From contig DCFR01000008.1 in the NCBI GenBank assembly GCA_002319815.1, positions 642-64,641 on the forward strand: DNA of 64,000 nucleotides, written 5' to 3'. A program made the position numbers and the translations under genes. The number at the start of each line of letters is the position of its first letter. Position 1 is the first letter of the stretch. The notes beneath the pieces were generated by a model, which had not been told where the DNA came from, did no database searches, and was given only the letters and a program-made list of their open reading frames with translations. Below, in pieces: positions 42,082 through 51,605 of this stretch. This stretch comes from Megamonas sp. UBA1799 (lineage in GTDB: Bacteria; Bacillota; Negativicutes; Selenomonadales; Selenomonadaceae).

Positions 42082-42966
42082 ATGAAAAAGGTCATATTCA
42101 GAGGCTCCGCCGTCGCGATTATCACGCCGTTTACGGAGGATGGGATCAATTTCCCGGAACTGGGGCGTATTATTGAAGATCAGCTGGCGCATGGAACGGA
42201 TGCTGTCGTCATAACCGGCACGACGGGCGAGTCTTCTACCATGACGGATGAAGAGCATAAAATTGCTATCAAATTTGCCGTTGAGCAGGTGAAAGGGCGG
42301 GTCCCGGTGATTGCCGGCACCGGTTCCAATGAAACTGCTTATGCAATTCAACTTTCGCAATACGCCGAGCAGGTTGGCGCCGACGGGCTGCTGCTCGTGA
42401 CTCCTTATTATAATAAATGTACGCAGCGGGGACTCGTTCAGCATTTTACGGCCATTGCCGACAGCGTGCAGCTTCCTATCGTGCTTTATGATGTGCCGAG
42501 CCGGACCGGCGTGAGCATTAAATTGGAAACGTATATGGAGCTGGCCAAGCATCCACAGATTGTTGCGGTAAAGGAGGCTAACGGCGATCTTTCTGCAATC
42601 GCCCGGCTGCGTCATGCCTGTGGCGATTCGCTGACGGTCTATTCGGGCAATGACGATCAGATTGTGCCGATTCTTTCCTTGGGCGGGCAGGGGGTTATTT
42701 CCGTGCTTTCCAATGTGGCGCCGCAGGAGACGCATGATATCTGTCAGCTGTATTTTGACGGCAAGGTCAAAGAGTCGGCGGAACTGCAGCTTCAGTATAT
42801 GGATCTTATTGACGCTTTGTTTGCCGAAGTCAATCCGATTCCGGTCAAGACGGCGATGCGTCTCATGGGATATGCAGCGGGACCGCTGCGGCTGCCGCTT
42901 TGCGATATGGAGCCGGCGCATGTGGAACAGCTGAAGACGGCCATGCAGCGGCATGGTTTGCTGTAA
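42082..42966 (+). CDS. dapA: 4-hydroxy-tetrahydrodipicolinate synthase
   Basis: A 294-residue class I aldolase that condenses pyruvate and aspartate semialdehyde in lysine/diaminopimelate synthesis. It has GTTGESSTMTDEE (pyruvate-binding), VLYDVPSRTG with Tyr136 and Arg141, and the Schiff-base Lys164 in VAVKEANGD. AAGGAGG precedes ATG 42082. The 106-base leader has one GC-rich hairpin (42008-42015 with 42028-42035) without a T-run. It is too short for a lysine riboswitch. Confidence 0.97.
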   Translation: MKKVIFRGSAVAIITPFTEDGINFPELGRIIEDQLAHGTDAVVITGTTGESSTMTDEEHKIAIKFAVEQVKGRVPVIAGTGSNETAYAIQLSQYAEQVGADGLLLVTPYYNKCTQRGLVQHFTAIADSVQLPIVLYDVPSRTGVSIKLETYMELAKHPQIVAVKEANGDLSAIARLRHACGDSLTVYSGNDDQIVPILSLGGQGVISVLSNVAPQETHDICQLYFDGKVKESAELQLQYMDLIDALFAEVNPIPVKTAMRLMGYAAGPLRLPLCDMEPAHVEQLKTAMQRHGLL

Positions 42967-42987
42967 GGGACTTTCTGGTGAAAACGG

Positions 42988-43016
42988 TTGCAAAAGCATC
43001 GGGCACATCGTAAAAT
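42988..43016 (+). promoter_or_regulatory. Promoter of the exported protein gene
   Basis: TTGCAA (42988-42993) and TAAAAT (43011-43016) are 17 bases apart, between dapA and the gene at 43132. Confidence 0.55.
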
Positions 43017-43131
43017 AGAGGCAGGTTCTTTCAAGGTGCCGTTTTCGGGACAAAATTAACCGGATCGTGGCTGTTTTGCACAGAAAAAACGTATACCCAG
43101 ACAGGCAATTTATTAACAGGAGGATTTTGGC

Positions 43132-43749
43132 ATGAGAAAAATGGTTCAAATGCTCGTGGCATTGATGATGCTGGTCTTGAGCACACAGGTTGCTTTTGCA
43201 AATATAGATAAGGCGACCGTCGTTGAGGGATCGGATCTGAATGCTGTTCATCGTATGGCGGCGGCGGTTCCGCTGTATACGCAGGTTAAGGGCGCGCCGA
43301 CGCTCAATGAGGTTTCGCAGACTTTGTATGCGGCGAGTGCGGTAGCGCATAATGTGGTTGTTCTGTCTTATGATATGGTGGCGCAGAACATCATGAATGA
43401 TACGCATGTAAATATCAAAACACTGGACCGTCGGCAGTCGGTGAAAGTGTTTAAGGAAAATGTGGCTAAATATGCCGATGCTTATGTAGTCACCACGGTG
43501 GCCAACAACAGCCGGACGATTTTCTTCTTTGATGTGTACAAGGCGGGTACAAATGAGCTTATGTATACATATGAAATTGCTGAAAATGGCGGAGATAAGG
43601 ATGATGTTGGCACGTATCTGACGATGACGCAGCAGTTCTACAAGAATTTTGAACGCTCGGCGCAGGATCAGATTCGTCAGCGGGAAAAGGCAGCCAGGGA
43701 TGCCGAAAAAAAAGCCGCGAAGGAAGCGGCTAAGACCGCAGCAAAATAA
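43132..43749 (+). CDS. Exported hypothetical protein (205 aa)
   Basis: A 205-residue protein with a clear signal peptide (MRKMVQMLVALMMLVLSTQV, cut after AFA near residue 23). The mature part is a compact alpha/beta domain with no motif that I can name. It ends in an alanine-lysine helix (RDAEKKAAKEAAKTAAK) that may contact the cell wall or membrane surface. It has its own promoter and a strong terminator. It could belong to a lineage-specific group of periplasmic proteins of Negativicutes. Confidence 0.75.
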   Translation: MRKMVQMLVALMMLVLSTQVAFANIDKATVVEGSDLNAVHRMAAAVPLYTQVKGAPTLNEVSQTLYAASAVAHNVVVLSYDMVAQNIMNDTHVNIKTLDRRQSVKVFKENVAKYADAYVVTTVANNSRTIFFFDVYKAGTNELMYTYEIAENGGDKDDVGTYLTMTQQFYKNFERSAQDQIRQREKAARDAEKKAAKEAAKTAAK

Positions 43750-43754
43750 AACAG

Positions 43755-43793
43755 ACAGGGGGTGCTGCCAAAGCAGCACCCCCTGTGTCTTTT
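43755..43793 (+). terminator. Strong terminator between the convergent genes
   Basis: A perfect 14-bp stem (43755-43768 with 43773-43786) with a CAAA loop, followed by GTCTTTT. It lies just before the convergent transglycosylase gene. Confidence 0.9.
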
Positions 43794-43798
43794 CGCTT

Positions 43799-44623
43799 TT
43801 AATGCGCCAAATAAATCGGCGCGATTTTTGCATCTTCGGCGATGGTTTTGGAAATATAGCCGTTGCGGACCATAGCATCGAGTACGATGAACTGCCGTTT
43901 TTTCGCCATGAGAAAATTTTCATAAGGAGAGTATAGAGACGGCGCGTTTGGCAGACCGGCCAGCATAGTTGCTTCGGGCAGCGCGAGATCCGCTGGCTTT
44001 TTACCGAAATATCCGATGGACGCATCGTAAAGTCCGTAGTAGCCGGAACCAAAATAAATTGTGTTGAGATAAAGTTCCAGAATTTCATCTTTGGAATAGC
44101 GGGCTTCGACATCAAGCGCCAGAACCAGCTCTTCTGCTTTGCGGCCAAAAGATCGCTCATGGGAAAGAAAGAGGTTTTTGACCAGCTGCTGGGTAATGGT
44201 GCTGGCGCCTTCTTCGATTTTTCCATATTGCAGATTGACCAGCGCCGCCCTCATGATGCTTTCCGGATCGAAGCCGTGGTGGCTGTAAAACCGGTTGTCT
44301 TCGACGGCGACGATTGCCTGCCGGAAAGAATCGGGCACCGCGTCAATTTTTACGTAACCGGCCCGTGGCAGACGCCGTTCGATGGCTTGCCGTAAAAAGA
44401 GAAAGCGCTGGACACGATCCCAGAGGTTGGGGTCCTGCGTTTCACCGGCTCCTGACGGCGATATTTCCCGGGGGGCTTCCCGCTGTGCAGACGGCGCCGG
44501 CAAGGCGAGCTCATGGATGCGTTCCAGTGTGCCCGGGCGTAAAGCGTTGGTTCCGCCCGCCAGAAAGAAACCAATAAAAAAAACCAGAATGAGACTGAAT
44601 ACAAAGCGCAGTAGTTTTTTCAT
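43799..44623 (-). CDS. Monofunctional peptidoglycan glycosyltransferase (GT51)
   Basis: A 274-residue membrane-anchored transglycosylase that polymerises lipid II. One N-terminal transmembrane helix (residues 5-23) is followed by a GT51 domain with the catalytic Glu108 in AVEDNRFYSHHGFD, then EGASTITQQLVKNLFLS, RKAEELVLALDVEARYSKDE and NTIYFGSGYYG. No transpeptidase domain follows, so it is monofunctional. The start at 44623 follows AGGGAG. The frame extends further upstream, but without a good start signal. Confidence 0.92.
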   Translation of the reverse strand: MKKLLRFVFSLILVFFIGFFLAGGTNALRPGTLERIHELALPAPSAQREAPREISPSGAGETQDPNLWDRVQRFLFLRQAIERRLPRAGYVKIDAVPDSFRQAIVAVEDNRFYSHHGFDPESIMRAALVNLQYGKIEEGASTITQQLVKNLFLSHERSFGRKAEELVLALDVEARYSKDEILELYLNTIYFGSGYYGLYDASIGYFGKKPADLALPEATMLAGLPNAPSLYSPYENFLMAKKRQFIVLDAMVRNGYISKTIAEDAKIAPIYLAH

Positions 44624-44752
44624 ATTAACTCCCTGTTTATTAAAGATTCTCTTTATTATAACGTATTTTTTCATACATTGGAACACTTGTTTTTGCTGGA
44701 ACTGACTCTTGAATTTTCTCGGGAGTTTTAACGATATTTTTCCAAATAACTA

Positions 44753-44788
44753 TTGCAATATTATGCAGTAGTGATGTATAATTATTAA
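44753..44788 (+). promoter_or_regulatory. argC promoter with candidate ARG box
   Basis: TTGCAA (44753-44758) and a perfect TATAAT (44777-44782) are 18 bases apart. TGTATAATTATTAA (44775-44788) overlaps the -10 and resembles the ArgR consensus half-sites TGAAT-N4-ATTCA with one mismatch in each half. Confidence 0.5.
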
Positions 44789-44818
44789 CATGTTAATTTT
44801 GAAATGGGAGGCATCCTA

Positions 44819-45853
44819 ATGAAGGTAAGTATTGTGGGCGCAACAGGTTATGCCGGAGCTGAGCTGCTGCGCATTTTATGCAATCATCCGGAAGCCGAAG
44901 TATGTCATTTGACATCGGAAAGCCATACGGGAGAACGCATTGCAGACATTTATCCGCATCTGGAAGGTCTGTATAATCAAAAACTGGAAAGTATGGAAGA
45001 TATTCAGGCGATTGGCGCTGACAGCGATTTTGTTTTCATCGGTCTGCCCGCCGGACATGCGATGCAGATTGGTCGGACCCTGGCATCCATGCCGGTGCGC
45101 ATCATTGATCTTGGCGCGGATTATCGTTTTCGCGATACCACGGTTTATGAGCAGTGGTACAAGGTGCCGCATACGCATAAAGATGCGCAGCGCGTCTATG
45201 GACTGGCGGAACTTTATCGGGATGAAATCCGCGGGGCTAAGATCATTGGTAATGCCGGCTGCTATACAACGGCCAGCATTTTGGCGCTGGCCCCGCTGGC
45301 AAAATATCACCTGATCGATGTACATACGATTCTGATTGATGCGAAATCGGGAGTTTCCGGCGCCGGGCGTTCGGCTAAACTGGATAATCATTTTCCTGAG
45401 ATGTATGATAATTTCCGGGCTTATGGAGTGGCAACGCATCGCCATACGCCGGAAATCGAGCAGGCCATTAGTGATCTTTCCGGGGAAAAGACCATATTGA
45501 ATTTCACGCCGCATCTGGTGCCAATGGCACGCGGTATTCTGAGTACTTGTTATGCATCTTTACGCGACGGTGTAACGGCGGAGCAGGTAGACGAGGCGTT
45601 TCAGGCGCTGTATGGCAGTGAGTTCTTTGTGCGGCTTCGAGGCCGCGGCGCCTATCCGGCGACGAAGAATGTACGCGGTTCCAATTTCTGTGATCTTGGT
45701 TGGCACATTGATCCGCGGACGCACCGCGTGATTGTGCTCAGTGTCATTGATAATCTGGTTAAGGGAGCTGCCGGGCAGGCAGTGCAGAATTTCAATATTG
45801 CCTGCGGTTTTGATGAAAAGACCGGATTGCTTCTGGCTCCGGTATATCCATAA
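44819..45853 (+). CDS. argC: N-acetyl-gamma-glutamyl-phosphate reductase
   Basis: A 344-residue NADPH-dependent reductase, the third step of arginine synthesis. It begins MKVSIVGATGYAGAELLRIL and has the catalytic Cys148 in GNAGCYTTASIL, then DAKSGVSGAGRSAKL and HTPEIEQ. ATG 44819 follows GGGAGGCATCCTA. An in-frame ATG at 44804 overlaps the ribosome-binding site. It is the first gene of argCJBDF. Confidence 0.97.
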   Translation: MKVSIVGATGYAGAELLRILCNHPEAEVCHLTSESHTGERIADIYPHLEGLYNQKLESMEDIQAIGADSDFVFIGLPAGHAMQIGRTLASMPVRIIDLGADYRFRDTTVYEQWYKVPHTHKDAQRVYGLAELYRDEIRGAKIIGNAGCYTTASILALAPLAKYHLIDVHTILIDAKSGVSGAGRSAKLDNHFPEMYDNFRAYGVATHRHTPEIEQAISDLSGEKTILNFTPHLVPMARGILSTCYASLRDGVTAEQVDEAFQALYGSEFFVRLRGRGAYPATKNVRGSNFCDLGWHIDPRTHRVIVLSVIDNLVKGAAGQAVQNFNIACGFDEKTGLLLAPVYP

Positions 45854-45868
45854 GGAGGAAATGAAAAT

Positions 45869-47080
45869 ATGTTTAGTGAAAATAATGCAAAAAAAGGGGT
45901 TACATTCCCTAAAGGATTTAAAGCAGCCGGCATTAAAGCCGGGATTAAGAAGAGCGGCAATCCTGATCTGGCCATCATTTATACGGAACAGGAGGCTGCG
46001 GTAGCCGGAACTTTTACGCAAAATGCGGTGGCGGCGGCGCCGGTATTGGTTTCCCGGCAGGTGATTCAGGGCGGTAAAGTGCATGCCGTTGTGGCCAATG
46101 CTGGTTGTGCCAATGCCTGCACGGGAGCGCAGGGCCTGCAGGATGCCAAGGAAATGGCGGACTGCACGGCCGCCGCGCTCGACTGTAAGCCGAATGAGGT
46201 CATTGTTGGCTCGACCGGCGTGATCGGGGTATTGCTGCCCATGGATAAGCTCAGAGCCGGCATTAAAAAAGCGGCGGCTGAATTGACGGAGCACGGCTCG
46301 GTTGATGCCGGCAACGCTATCATTACTACCGATACGTATTCCAAGGCCTGTGCAACGGAAGTGGAGATTGGCGGCAAGAAGGTGCGCTTTGGCGCGATTG
46401 CCAAAGGATCCGGCATGATTCAGCCGAATATGGCGACGATGCTTTGCTTTATTACGACAGACGCGGCGATTGACGCCAAGCTGATGCAGGAAGCTCTTTC
46501 CGATATCGTGGGCTTGACCTTTAATATGATTTCTATTGACGGCGATATGAGTACCAATGACATGGCGGTTGTCATGGCGAATGGCGCTGCCGGCAATGCA
46601 AAAATTACAACCAAGGATAAGGACTATGACGTATTTTATGCTACATTAAAGAGTATCTGCACCGGATTGGCGCAGCGCATTGCTTCTGATGGCGAAGGCG
46701 CGACAAAATTCCTCACGATTCATGTGACGGGAACGAAATCCTTTGCCGATGCCAAAACGGTGGCGATGAGCATTGCCAAATCGCCGCTGGTTAAGACCGC
46801 TTTCTTTGGCGAGGATCCCAACTGGGGCCGTGTCATTTGTGCAGTGGGTTATGCAGGCGTGCCGATGACGCCGGAAAAAACGGTGGTCAAGTTTGGCGGC
46901 ATTCCCGTATATGCCAATGGCGTGGGCGCAAAATTTGACGGAGACAAACTGCACGATGTGATGGCGGAGCATGATATTCTCATTGAAGTGGAAATGGGTC
47001 TTGGGGAGGCCGAGGCTACGGTATGGTCCTGTGATTTTTCCTATGAATATGTGAAAATTAACGGTGAGTATCACACCTGA
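45869..47080 (+). CDS. argJ: Bifunctional glutamate N-acetyltransferase/amino-acid acetyltransferase
   Basis: A 403-residue ArgJ, which recycles the acetyl group from N-acetylornithine to glutamate. The self-cleavage site is intact: Thr190 in GMIQPNMATMLCF becomes the N-terminal nucleophile of the beta chain. VIVGSTGVIGVLLPM and DGEGATKFLTIHVTG are typical. Whether it can also use acetyl-CoA, making argA unnecessary, cannot be read from the sequence. TAAGGAGGAAATG lies just upstream. Confidence 0.96.
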   Translation: MFSENNAKKGVTFPKGFKAAGIKAGIKKSGNPDLAIIYTEQEAAVAGTFTQNAVAAAPVLVSRQVIQGGKVHAVVANAGCANACTGAQGLQDAKEMADCTAAALDCKPNEVIVGSTGVIGVLLPMDKLRAGIKKAAAELTEHGSVDAGNAIITTDTYSKACATEVEIGGKKVRFGAIAKGSGMIQPNMATMLCFITTDAAIDAKLMQEALSDIVGLTFNMISIDGDMSTNDMAVVMANGAAGNAKITTKDKDYDVFYATLKSICTGLAQRIASDGEGATKFLTIHVTGTKSFADAKTVAMSIAKSPLVKTAFFGEDPNWGRVICAVGYAGVPMTPEKTVVKFGGIPVYANGVGAKFDGDKLHDVMAEHDILIEVEMGLGEAEATVWSCDFSYEYVKINGEYHT

Positions 47081-47096
47081 CAGGAGGCAAAAAGGC

Positions 47097-47981
47097 ATGT
47101 TTTCAGCAAAGGATACGGCGGATGTTCTGGTAGAGGCGCTGCCGTATATACAGGAATTTTCCGGCAAGACGATTGTTATCAAGTATGGCGGCAACGCCAT
47201 GATCAGTGATGAATTGAAAACGAAAGTGATGCAGGATATTACGCTCATGAAGTATGTCGGTATTCGTCCCATTATTGTTCATGGCGGCGGACCGGACATT
47301 ACAGGATTTTTGAAGAAAATTGGCAAAAAATCTGAATTTGTGAGCGGTCTCCGGGTGACGGATCGCGAGACCATGGAAGTTGCTGAAATGGTACTCATCG
47401 GCAAGGTGAATTCTGAGATTGTCAATCTTCTGAATCATCGCGGCGCACGGGCGATTGGATTGAGCGGCAAGGACGCGGGCCTGATTCAGGCCAAGAAAAA
47501 GCTGGCGGTCGTACATGAGGACGGTAAAATTAAGACGGTTGATATCGGTTTTGTCGGCGAAGTCGATGAAATCCATACGAAGGTATTGGAAGATCTCATG
47601 GACCGCGGTTATATTCCGGTGATTTCGCCGATTGGCGTCGGCAGCGCCGGAGAAAGCTATAATATCAATGCCGATTACGTAGCGGCGAAGGTTGCCGGGG
47701 CGCTTAAGGCTGAAAAACTGCTGCTGCTCACCGATGTGGAAGGCATTTATAAAAATTATGAGGACAAGAGCACCTTTATTACGACGCTGACAAAGTCGGA
47801 GGCGAAGGGATATATTAATAACGGGATTATTGCCGGCGGCATGATTCCTAAAGTGGAAGCGTGTTTGTGCGCGCTGGCTGAAGGAGCGCAGAAAACGTAT
47901 ATTTTAGATGGGCGGCTGCCGCATTCGCTGATTCTTGAGGTATTTACTTCGCAGGGAATCGGTACGGAAATTATTCGCTGA
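47097..47981 (+). CDS. argB: Acetylglutamate kinase
   Basis: A 294-residue amino-acid kinase phosphorylating N-acetylglutamate. It shows TIVIKYGGNAMISD, PIIVHGGGPDITGFLKKIG and LLLLTDVEGIYK, plus a C-terminal GGMIPKVEACLCAL. ATG 47097 follows CAGGAGG. The N-terminal extension of about 25 residues before the kinase core is of the type found in arginine-inhibited enzymes, so feedback control is likely (inference). Confidence 0.97.
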   Translation: MFSAKDTADVLVEALPYIQEFSGKTIVIKYGGNAMISDELKTKVMQDITLMKYVGIRPIIVHGGGPDITGFLKKIGKKSEFVSGLRVTDRETMEVAEMVLIGKVNSEIVNLLNHRGARAIGLSGKDAGLIQAKKKLAVVHEDGKIKTVDIGFVGEVDEIHTKVLEDLMDRGYIPVISPIGVGSAGESYNINADYVAAKVAGALKAEKLLLLTDVEGIYKNYEDKSTFITTLTKSEAKGYINNGIIAGGMIPKVEACLCALAEGAQKTYILDGRLPHSLILEVFTSQGIGTEIIR

Positions 47982-48028
47982 GCGAGGAGCGGCGGTCTGC
48001 AGATACGACTATTGAGGAGGTTATAAGG

Positions 48029-49234
48029 TTGGTTATGAAGGAAACCGATGAACAGGTTTATGCAAAGGACAAACGGGATTATTTGCCGGTGTTTGCGCGT
48101 TATAATATTGTTCTCGATCACGGGGACGGCGTATATGTTTATGATACGCAAGGAAAAAAGTATATTGATTATCTGGGCGGCATTGCAGTCAATGTGCTCG
48201 GACATGCCTATCCGGCGCTGGTGAAGGCCGTGGCGGAGCAGGCGGGCAAGATGATTCACTGTTCCAATCTTTATTATACCCAGGTGCAGGCTGATGCTGC
48301 GGAGAAATTGGTTAAACTGAGCGGCCTGGGCAAAGTGTTCTTCGGTAATTCCGGGGCGGAGGCCAATGAAGGCGCCATTAAGCTGGCGCGTAAATATGCG
48401 CATCAGATGGATCCGGATAAATCGGAAATTATTACGGCCTGGCACAGTTTTCACGGGCGGACGCTGGCGACGCTGACGGCGACTGGACAGCCTAAATACC
48501 ATGAAGGTTTTGGGCCTATGCCGGCTGGATTTTCCTATGTTGATTACGGCGATTATGCGGCGCTGGAAAAAATGGTCAATGAAAAAACTTGTGCCGTGAT
48601 GCTGGAAACCATTCAGGGCGAAGGCGGCGTTTATGTTCCGCCGGCGGATTATTTGAAAAAAGTCCGGGCGCTTTGCGACAAGTATCATGCCGTTCTGATT
48701 TTGGATGAGATTCAGTGCGGAATGGGGCGCACCGGAAAATTCTTTGCTTATGAGCAGTTCGGCATCAAGCCGGATATTGTAACGCTGGCGAAGGGCTTGG
48801 CCGGCGGTGTGCCGATCGGCGCCTTTCTTGCGAGTGACAAGGTGGCGGCAGCGTTCCATGCCGGCGATCACGGGTCTACTTTCGGCGGCAATCCGCTGGC
48901 CTGTGCGGCGGCCAATGTCGTATTGGATACGATCGGCAGCGGTTCGATTCTGGCGAATGTCAATGAAACCGGCGCGTATCTGAAGCAGCGGCTGGAGGCT
49001 TTTCACGAGCAGTATCCGCAGCTGATTAAAGAAGTTCGCGGCATGGGTTTGATTCTGGGCATGCAGCTTACGAAACCGGGCCGTGATATTGTGAATGCCT
49101 GTCTGGCGGAAGGCGCGATCATCAACTGTACGGCGGGAGATGTGCTGCGTTTTGTGCCGCCGCTCATCGTTACGAAGACGCAGGTAGATGAACTTTGTGC
49201 CATTATGGCAAAGGTGTTGCCGCAGTTTGCCTGA
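48029..49234 (+). CDS. argD: Acetylornithine aminotransferase
   Basis: A PLP-dependent aminotransferase of about 400 residues. Motifs are YIDYLGGIAVNVLGHAYP, FFGNSGAEANEGAIKLARKY, HSFHGRTLATLTATG, LDEIQCGMGRTGKFFA and the PLP-lysine segment VTLAKGLAGGVPIGAF. The start may be TTG 48029, 8 bases after GAGGAGG, or the in-frame ATG 48035, which is a little far from that site. Confidence 0.96.
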   Translation: MVMKETDEQVYAKDKRDYLPVFARYNIVLDHGDGVYVYDTQGKKYIDYLGGIAVNVLGHAYPALVKAVAEQAGKMIHCSNLYYTQVQADAAEKLVKLSGLGKVFFGNSGAEANEGAIKLARKYAHQMDPDKSEIITAWHSFHGRTLATLTATGQPKYHEGFGPMPAGFSYVDYGDYAALEKMVNEKTCAVMLETIQGEGGVYVPPADYLKKVRALCDKYHAVLILDEIQCGMGRTGKFFAYEQFGIKPDIVTLAKGLAGGVPIGAFLASDKVAAAFHAGDHGSTFGGNPLACAAANVVLDTIGSGSILANVNETGAYLKQRLEAFHEQYPQLIKEVRGMGLILGMQLTKPGRDIVNACLAEGAIINCTAGDVLRFVPPLIVTKTQVDELCAIMAKVLPQFA

Positions 49235-49326
49235 TTACTTGAATGTCGGCAACCGATTATAGTATAATGAGAGTGTCCGTCTTTAGGCGTCGGGCGCCTC
49301 TGAACTTATGTTTTGGGGGTATTACC

Positions 49327-50259
49327 ATGTTGAAGGGAAAAGATTTGCTGTCCATCCATGATTTGTCGGTGGATGAGGTAGCGGAAATACTTGCCCTGGC
49401 AAAAGAACTTAAGGCCAAGCAAAAAGCTGGTGTCGGGCATGCGCTTTTAAAAGGCAAGACGCTCGGTATGATTTTTGAGAAAGCTTCAACGCGTACGCGT
49501 GTTTCCTTTGAAACCGGGATGTATCAGTTGGGCGGTCAGGCATTATTTTTATCGAGCCATGAATTGCAGATCGGGCGCGGCGAGCCGATTAAAGATACGG
49601 CGCGTGTGCTGTCGCGTTATCTTGACGGCATTATGATCCGTACTTTTGCACATGCCGATGTTGTCGAACTGGCCGAATGGGCGGATGTTCCGGTCATCAA
49701 TGCGCTGACCGATCTATTGCATCCTTGTCAGGTGCTGACGGATTTATTTACGATGCAGGAACGGCTGGGCGCGAATCTTCGCGGCCGCAAAGTTGCTTAT
49801 ATTGGCGATGGCAATAATATGGCAAATTCGCTCATGTATGGCTGCGCCAAGACGGGGATTCATTTCCTGGCGGCTACGCCGGCTGGGTATGAACCGGATG
49901 CCGCGGTCGTGAAAAATGCGCGCGACGATGCCAAAGAAACCGGCGCAACGATCAGCCTGACCCATGATGTGGCCGAAGCGGCTAAGGATGCGGATGTGCT
50001 TTATACGGATGTCTGGACAAGTATGGGCGAGGAAGCAGAACGGGCGCAGCGCCGTCATGATCTGGCTGGCTACCAGATCAATCGGGAGCTGCTCAGCGCG
50101 GCTGTCCCGCAGGCGCTGGTCATGCATTGCCTGCCGGCGCATCGCGGGGAAGAAATCACTGCGGATGTCTTTGAGGCAAATGCGGATGTGATTTTTGATG
50201 AGGCGGAAAACCGGCTGCATACGCAAAAGGCTATTATGGCCTTGACCATGGCGGATTGA
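49327..50259 (+). CDS. argF: Ornithine carbamoyltransferase
   Basis: A 310-residue transcarbamylase forming citrulline. It has FEKASTRTRVSFE (the carbamoyl-phosphate STRT motif), HPCQVLTDLFT and the ornithine-binding MHCLPAHRGEEI. ATG 49327 follows TTTTGGGGGT. A frame-consistent ATG at 49243 would add 28 residues not typical of the family and overlap nothing useful. It is the last gene of the argCJBDF block. Confidence 0.96.
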   Translation: MLKGKDLLSIHDLSVDEVAEILALAKELKAKQKAGVGHALLKGKTLGMIFEKASTRTRVSFETGMYQLGGQALFLSSHELQIGRGEPIKDTARVLSRYLDGIMIRTFAHADVVELAEWADVPVINALTDLLHPCQVLTDLFTMQERLGANLRGRKVAYIGDGNNMANSLMYGCAKTGIHFLAATPAGYEPDAAVVKNARDDAKETGATISLTHDVAEAAKDADVLYTDVWTSMGEEAERAQRRHDLAGYQINRELLSAAVPQALVMHCLPAHRGEEITADVFEANADVIFDEAENRLHTQKAIMALTMAD

Positions 50260-50387
50260 GACGTTCTGCCGGCATCGGTTGGCGTGGGCTAAACAGCCCG
50301 GCAGACTCCTTATGGGAGCGGCTGGGCCGGAGTGGTGCCGCCGGGAATTTTTGAATAGAGATTATAATTTAAGGAGTTGTTTTCATT
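50260..50387 (+). promoter_or_regulatory. argF-argG spacer with candidate ARG box and -10 of argG
   Basis: A perfect TATAAT (50363-50368) lies 20 bases before argG with no clear -35. TGAATAGAGATTAT (50352-50365) overlaps it and resembles the ArgR half-site pattern seen before argC. The upstream part is GC-rich with possible hairpins but no recognised RNA family. Confidence 0.4.
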
Positions 50388-51605
50388 ATGGCAAAAGTAA
50401 AAAAGGTAGCATTAGCTTATTCAGGCGGTCTGGATACTTCCTGTATCATTCCCTGGCTCAAGGAAAATTATGACGGCTGCGAGGTCATTGCCGTCTGCGC
50501 GGATATAGGGCAGGGCGACGAACTGGATGTGGTTCATGATAAGGCACTGGCCTCGGGCGCATCCAAGGTGTTTATCGCCGATCTTACGGAAGAATTCCTG
50601 ACCGGCTATGTCTGGCCGACGCTGAAAGCCGGCGCGGTTTACGAGGGCAAGTATCTTCTCGGCACTTCGTTTGCCCGTCCGATTATCGCTAAAAAGCTGG
50701 TAGAGATTGCCAAGCAGGAGGGCTGCGACGCGATTGCGCACGGTGCTACCGGCAAGGGAAATGATCAGGTGCGTTTTGAGCTGACGGTTAAAGCGCTGGC
50801 GCCGACGCTGACAATCATTACGCCTTGGCGGGAGTGGAAGCTTCGTTCCCGTGAGGAAGAGATTGAATATGCAAAAAAACACAATATTCCTATTGCAGAA
50901 AGCAATAAAACTTATAGCATGGACCGTAATATCTGGCATCTTTCCCATGAGGGATCGGATCTTGAAGATCCATGGAATGCGCCGAAGAATGAGATGTTCC
51001 TGGTAACGCAGGCACCGGAAAAGGCTCCAGATAAAGCGGAGCATGTAACGATTGATTTTGAGCAGGGTGTTCCGGTTGCGGTCAATGGCAAGAAGCTCAG
51101 CGCCAAGGCTTTGATTACGGTGCTTAATGAGATTGGCTCCATGAATGGCATCGGCATTACCGATATCTGCGAAAATCGTCTCGTTGGCATGAAGTCCCGC
51201 GGCGTTTATGAAAACCCGGGCGGAGCGATTCTGTTCTACGCGCACCGCGAGTTGGAATATCTGTGCCTGGATCGGGCGACGCTGCATTATAAGGAACTGG
51301 TAGCGAATCGTTATGCAGAACTCGTCTATGATGGCATGTGGTTCTCCCAGCTGCGTGAAGCGCTGGATGCTTTTGTTGACAGCACGCAGCGTACGGTTAC
51401 GGGTACGGTTAAGCTGAAGCTGTACAAGGGCAATATTATTTCGGCAGGGTCGAAATCCGAGTACTCGCTTTATAATAAAGAATTTGTTACATTTGAAGAA
51501 GATGACGTGTATAATCAGGCCGATGGCACCGGTTTTGTCAATCTCTTTGGCCTGCCGCTCAAAGTTCGCGCTTTGATGCAGGAAAAGACGGGGCTTTTGA
51601 AATGA
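50388..51605 (+). CDS. argG: Argininosuccinate synthase
   Basis: A 405-residue ATP pyrophosphatase-type ligase joining citrulline and aspartate. The PP-loop [13 protein letters not shown] is at the N-terminus, with [34 protein letters not shown] and a typical C-terminal multimerisation region. AAGGAG precedes ATG 50388. It overlaps argH by 4 bases. Confidence 0.97.
   Translation: MAKVKKVALAYSGGLDTSCIIPWLKENYDGCEVIAVCADIGQGDELDVVHDKALASGASKVFIADLTEEFLTGYVWPTLKAGAVYEGKYLLGTSFARPIIAKKLVEIAKQEGCDAIAHGATGKGNDQVRFELTVKALAPTLTIITPWREWKLRSREEEIEYAKKHNIPIAESNKTYSMDRNIWHLSHEGSDLEDPWNAPKNEMFLVTQAPEKAPDKAEHVTIDFEQGVPVAVNGKKLSAKALITVLNEIGSMNGIGITDICENRLVGMKSRGVYENPGGAILFYAHRELEYLCLDRATLHYKELVANRYAELVYDGMWFSQLREALDAFVDSTQRTVTGTVKLKLYKGNIISAGSKSEYSLYNKEFVTFEEDDVYNQADGTGFVNLFGLPLKVRALMQEKTGLLK

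Noticed and set aside
42049..44226. A 725-codon open frame on the minus strand
   Set aside because: It is antisense to dapA and the exported protein gene, both of which have clear family matches or signals. Its product is rich in His, Arg and Ile without any domain.
47756..49006. A 416-codon minus-strand frame
   Set aside because: It lies entirely opposite argB and argD, which are certain.
50260..50387. T-box before argG, suggested by GGAGTGGTGCCGCC
   Set aside because: There is no stem I, no AGTA or AGAGAG element and no following terminator. The likeness is limited to a few bases.
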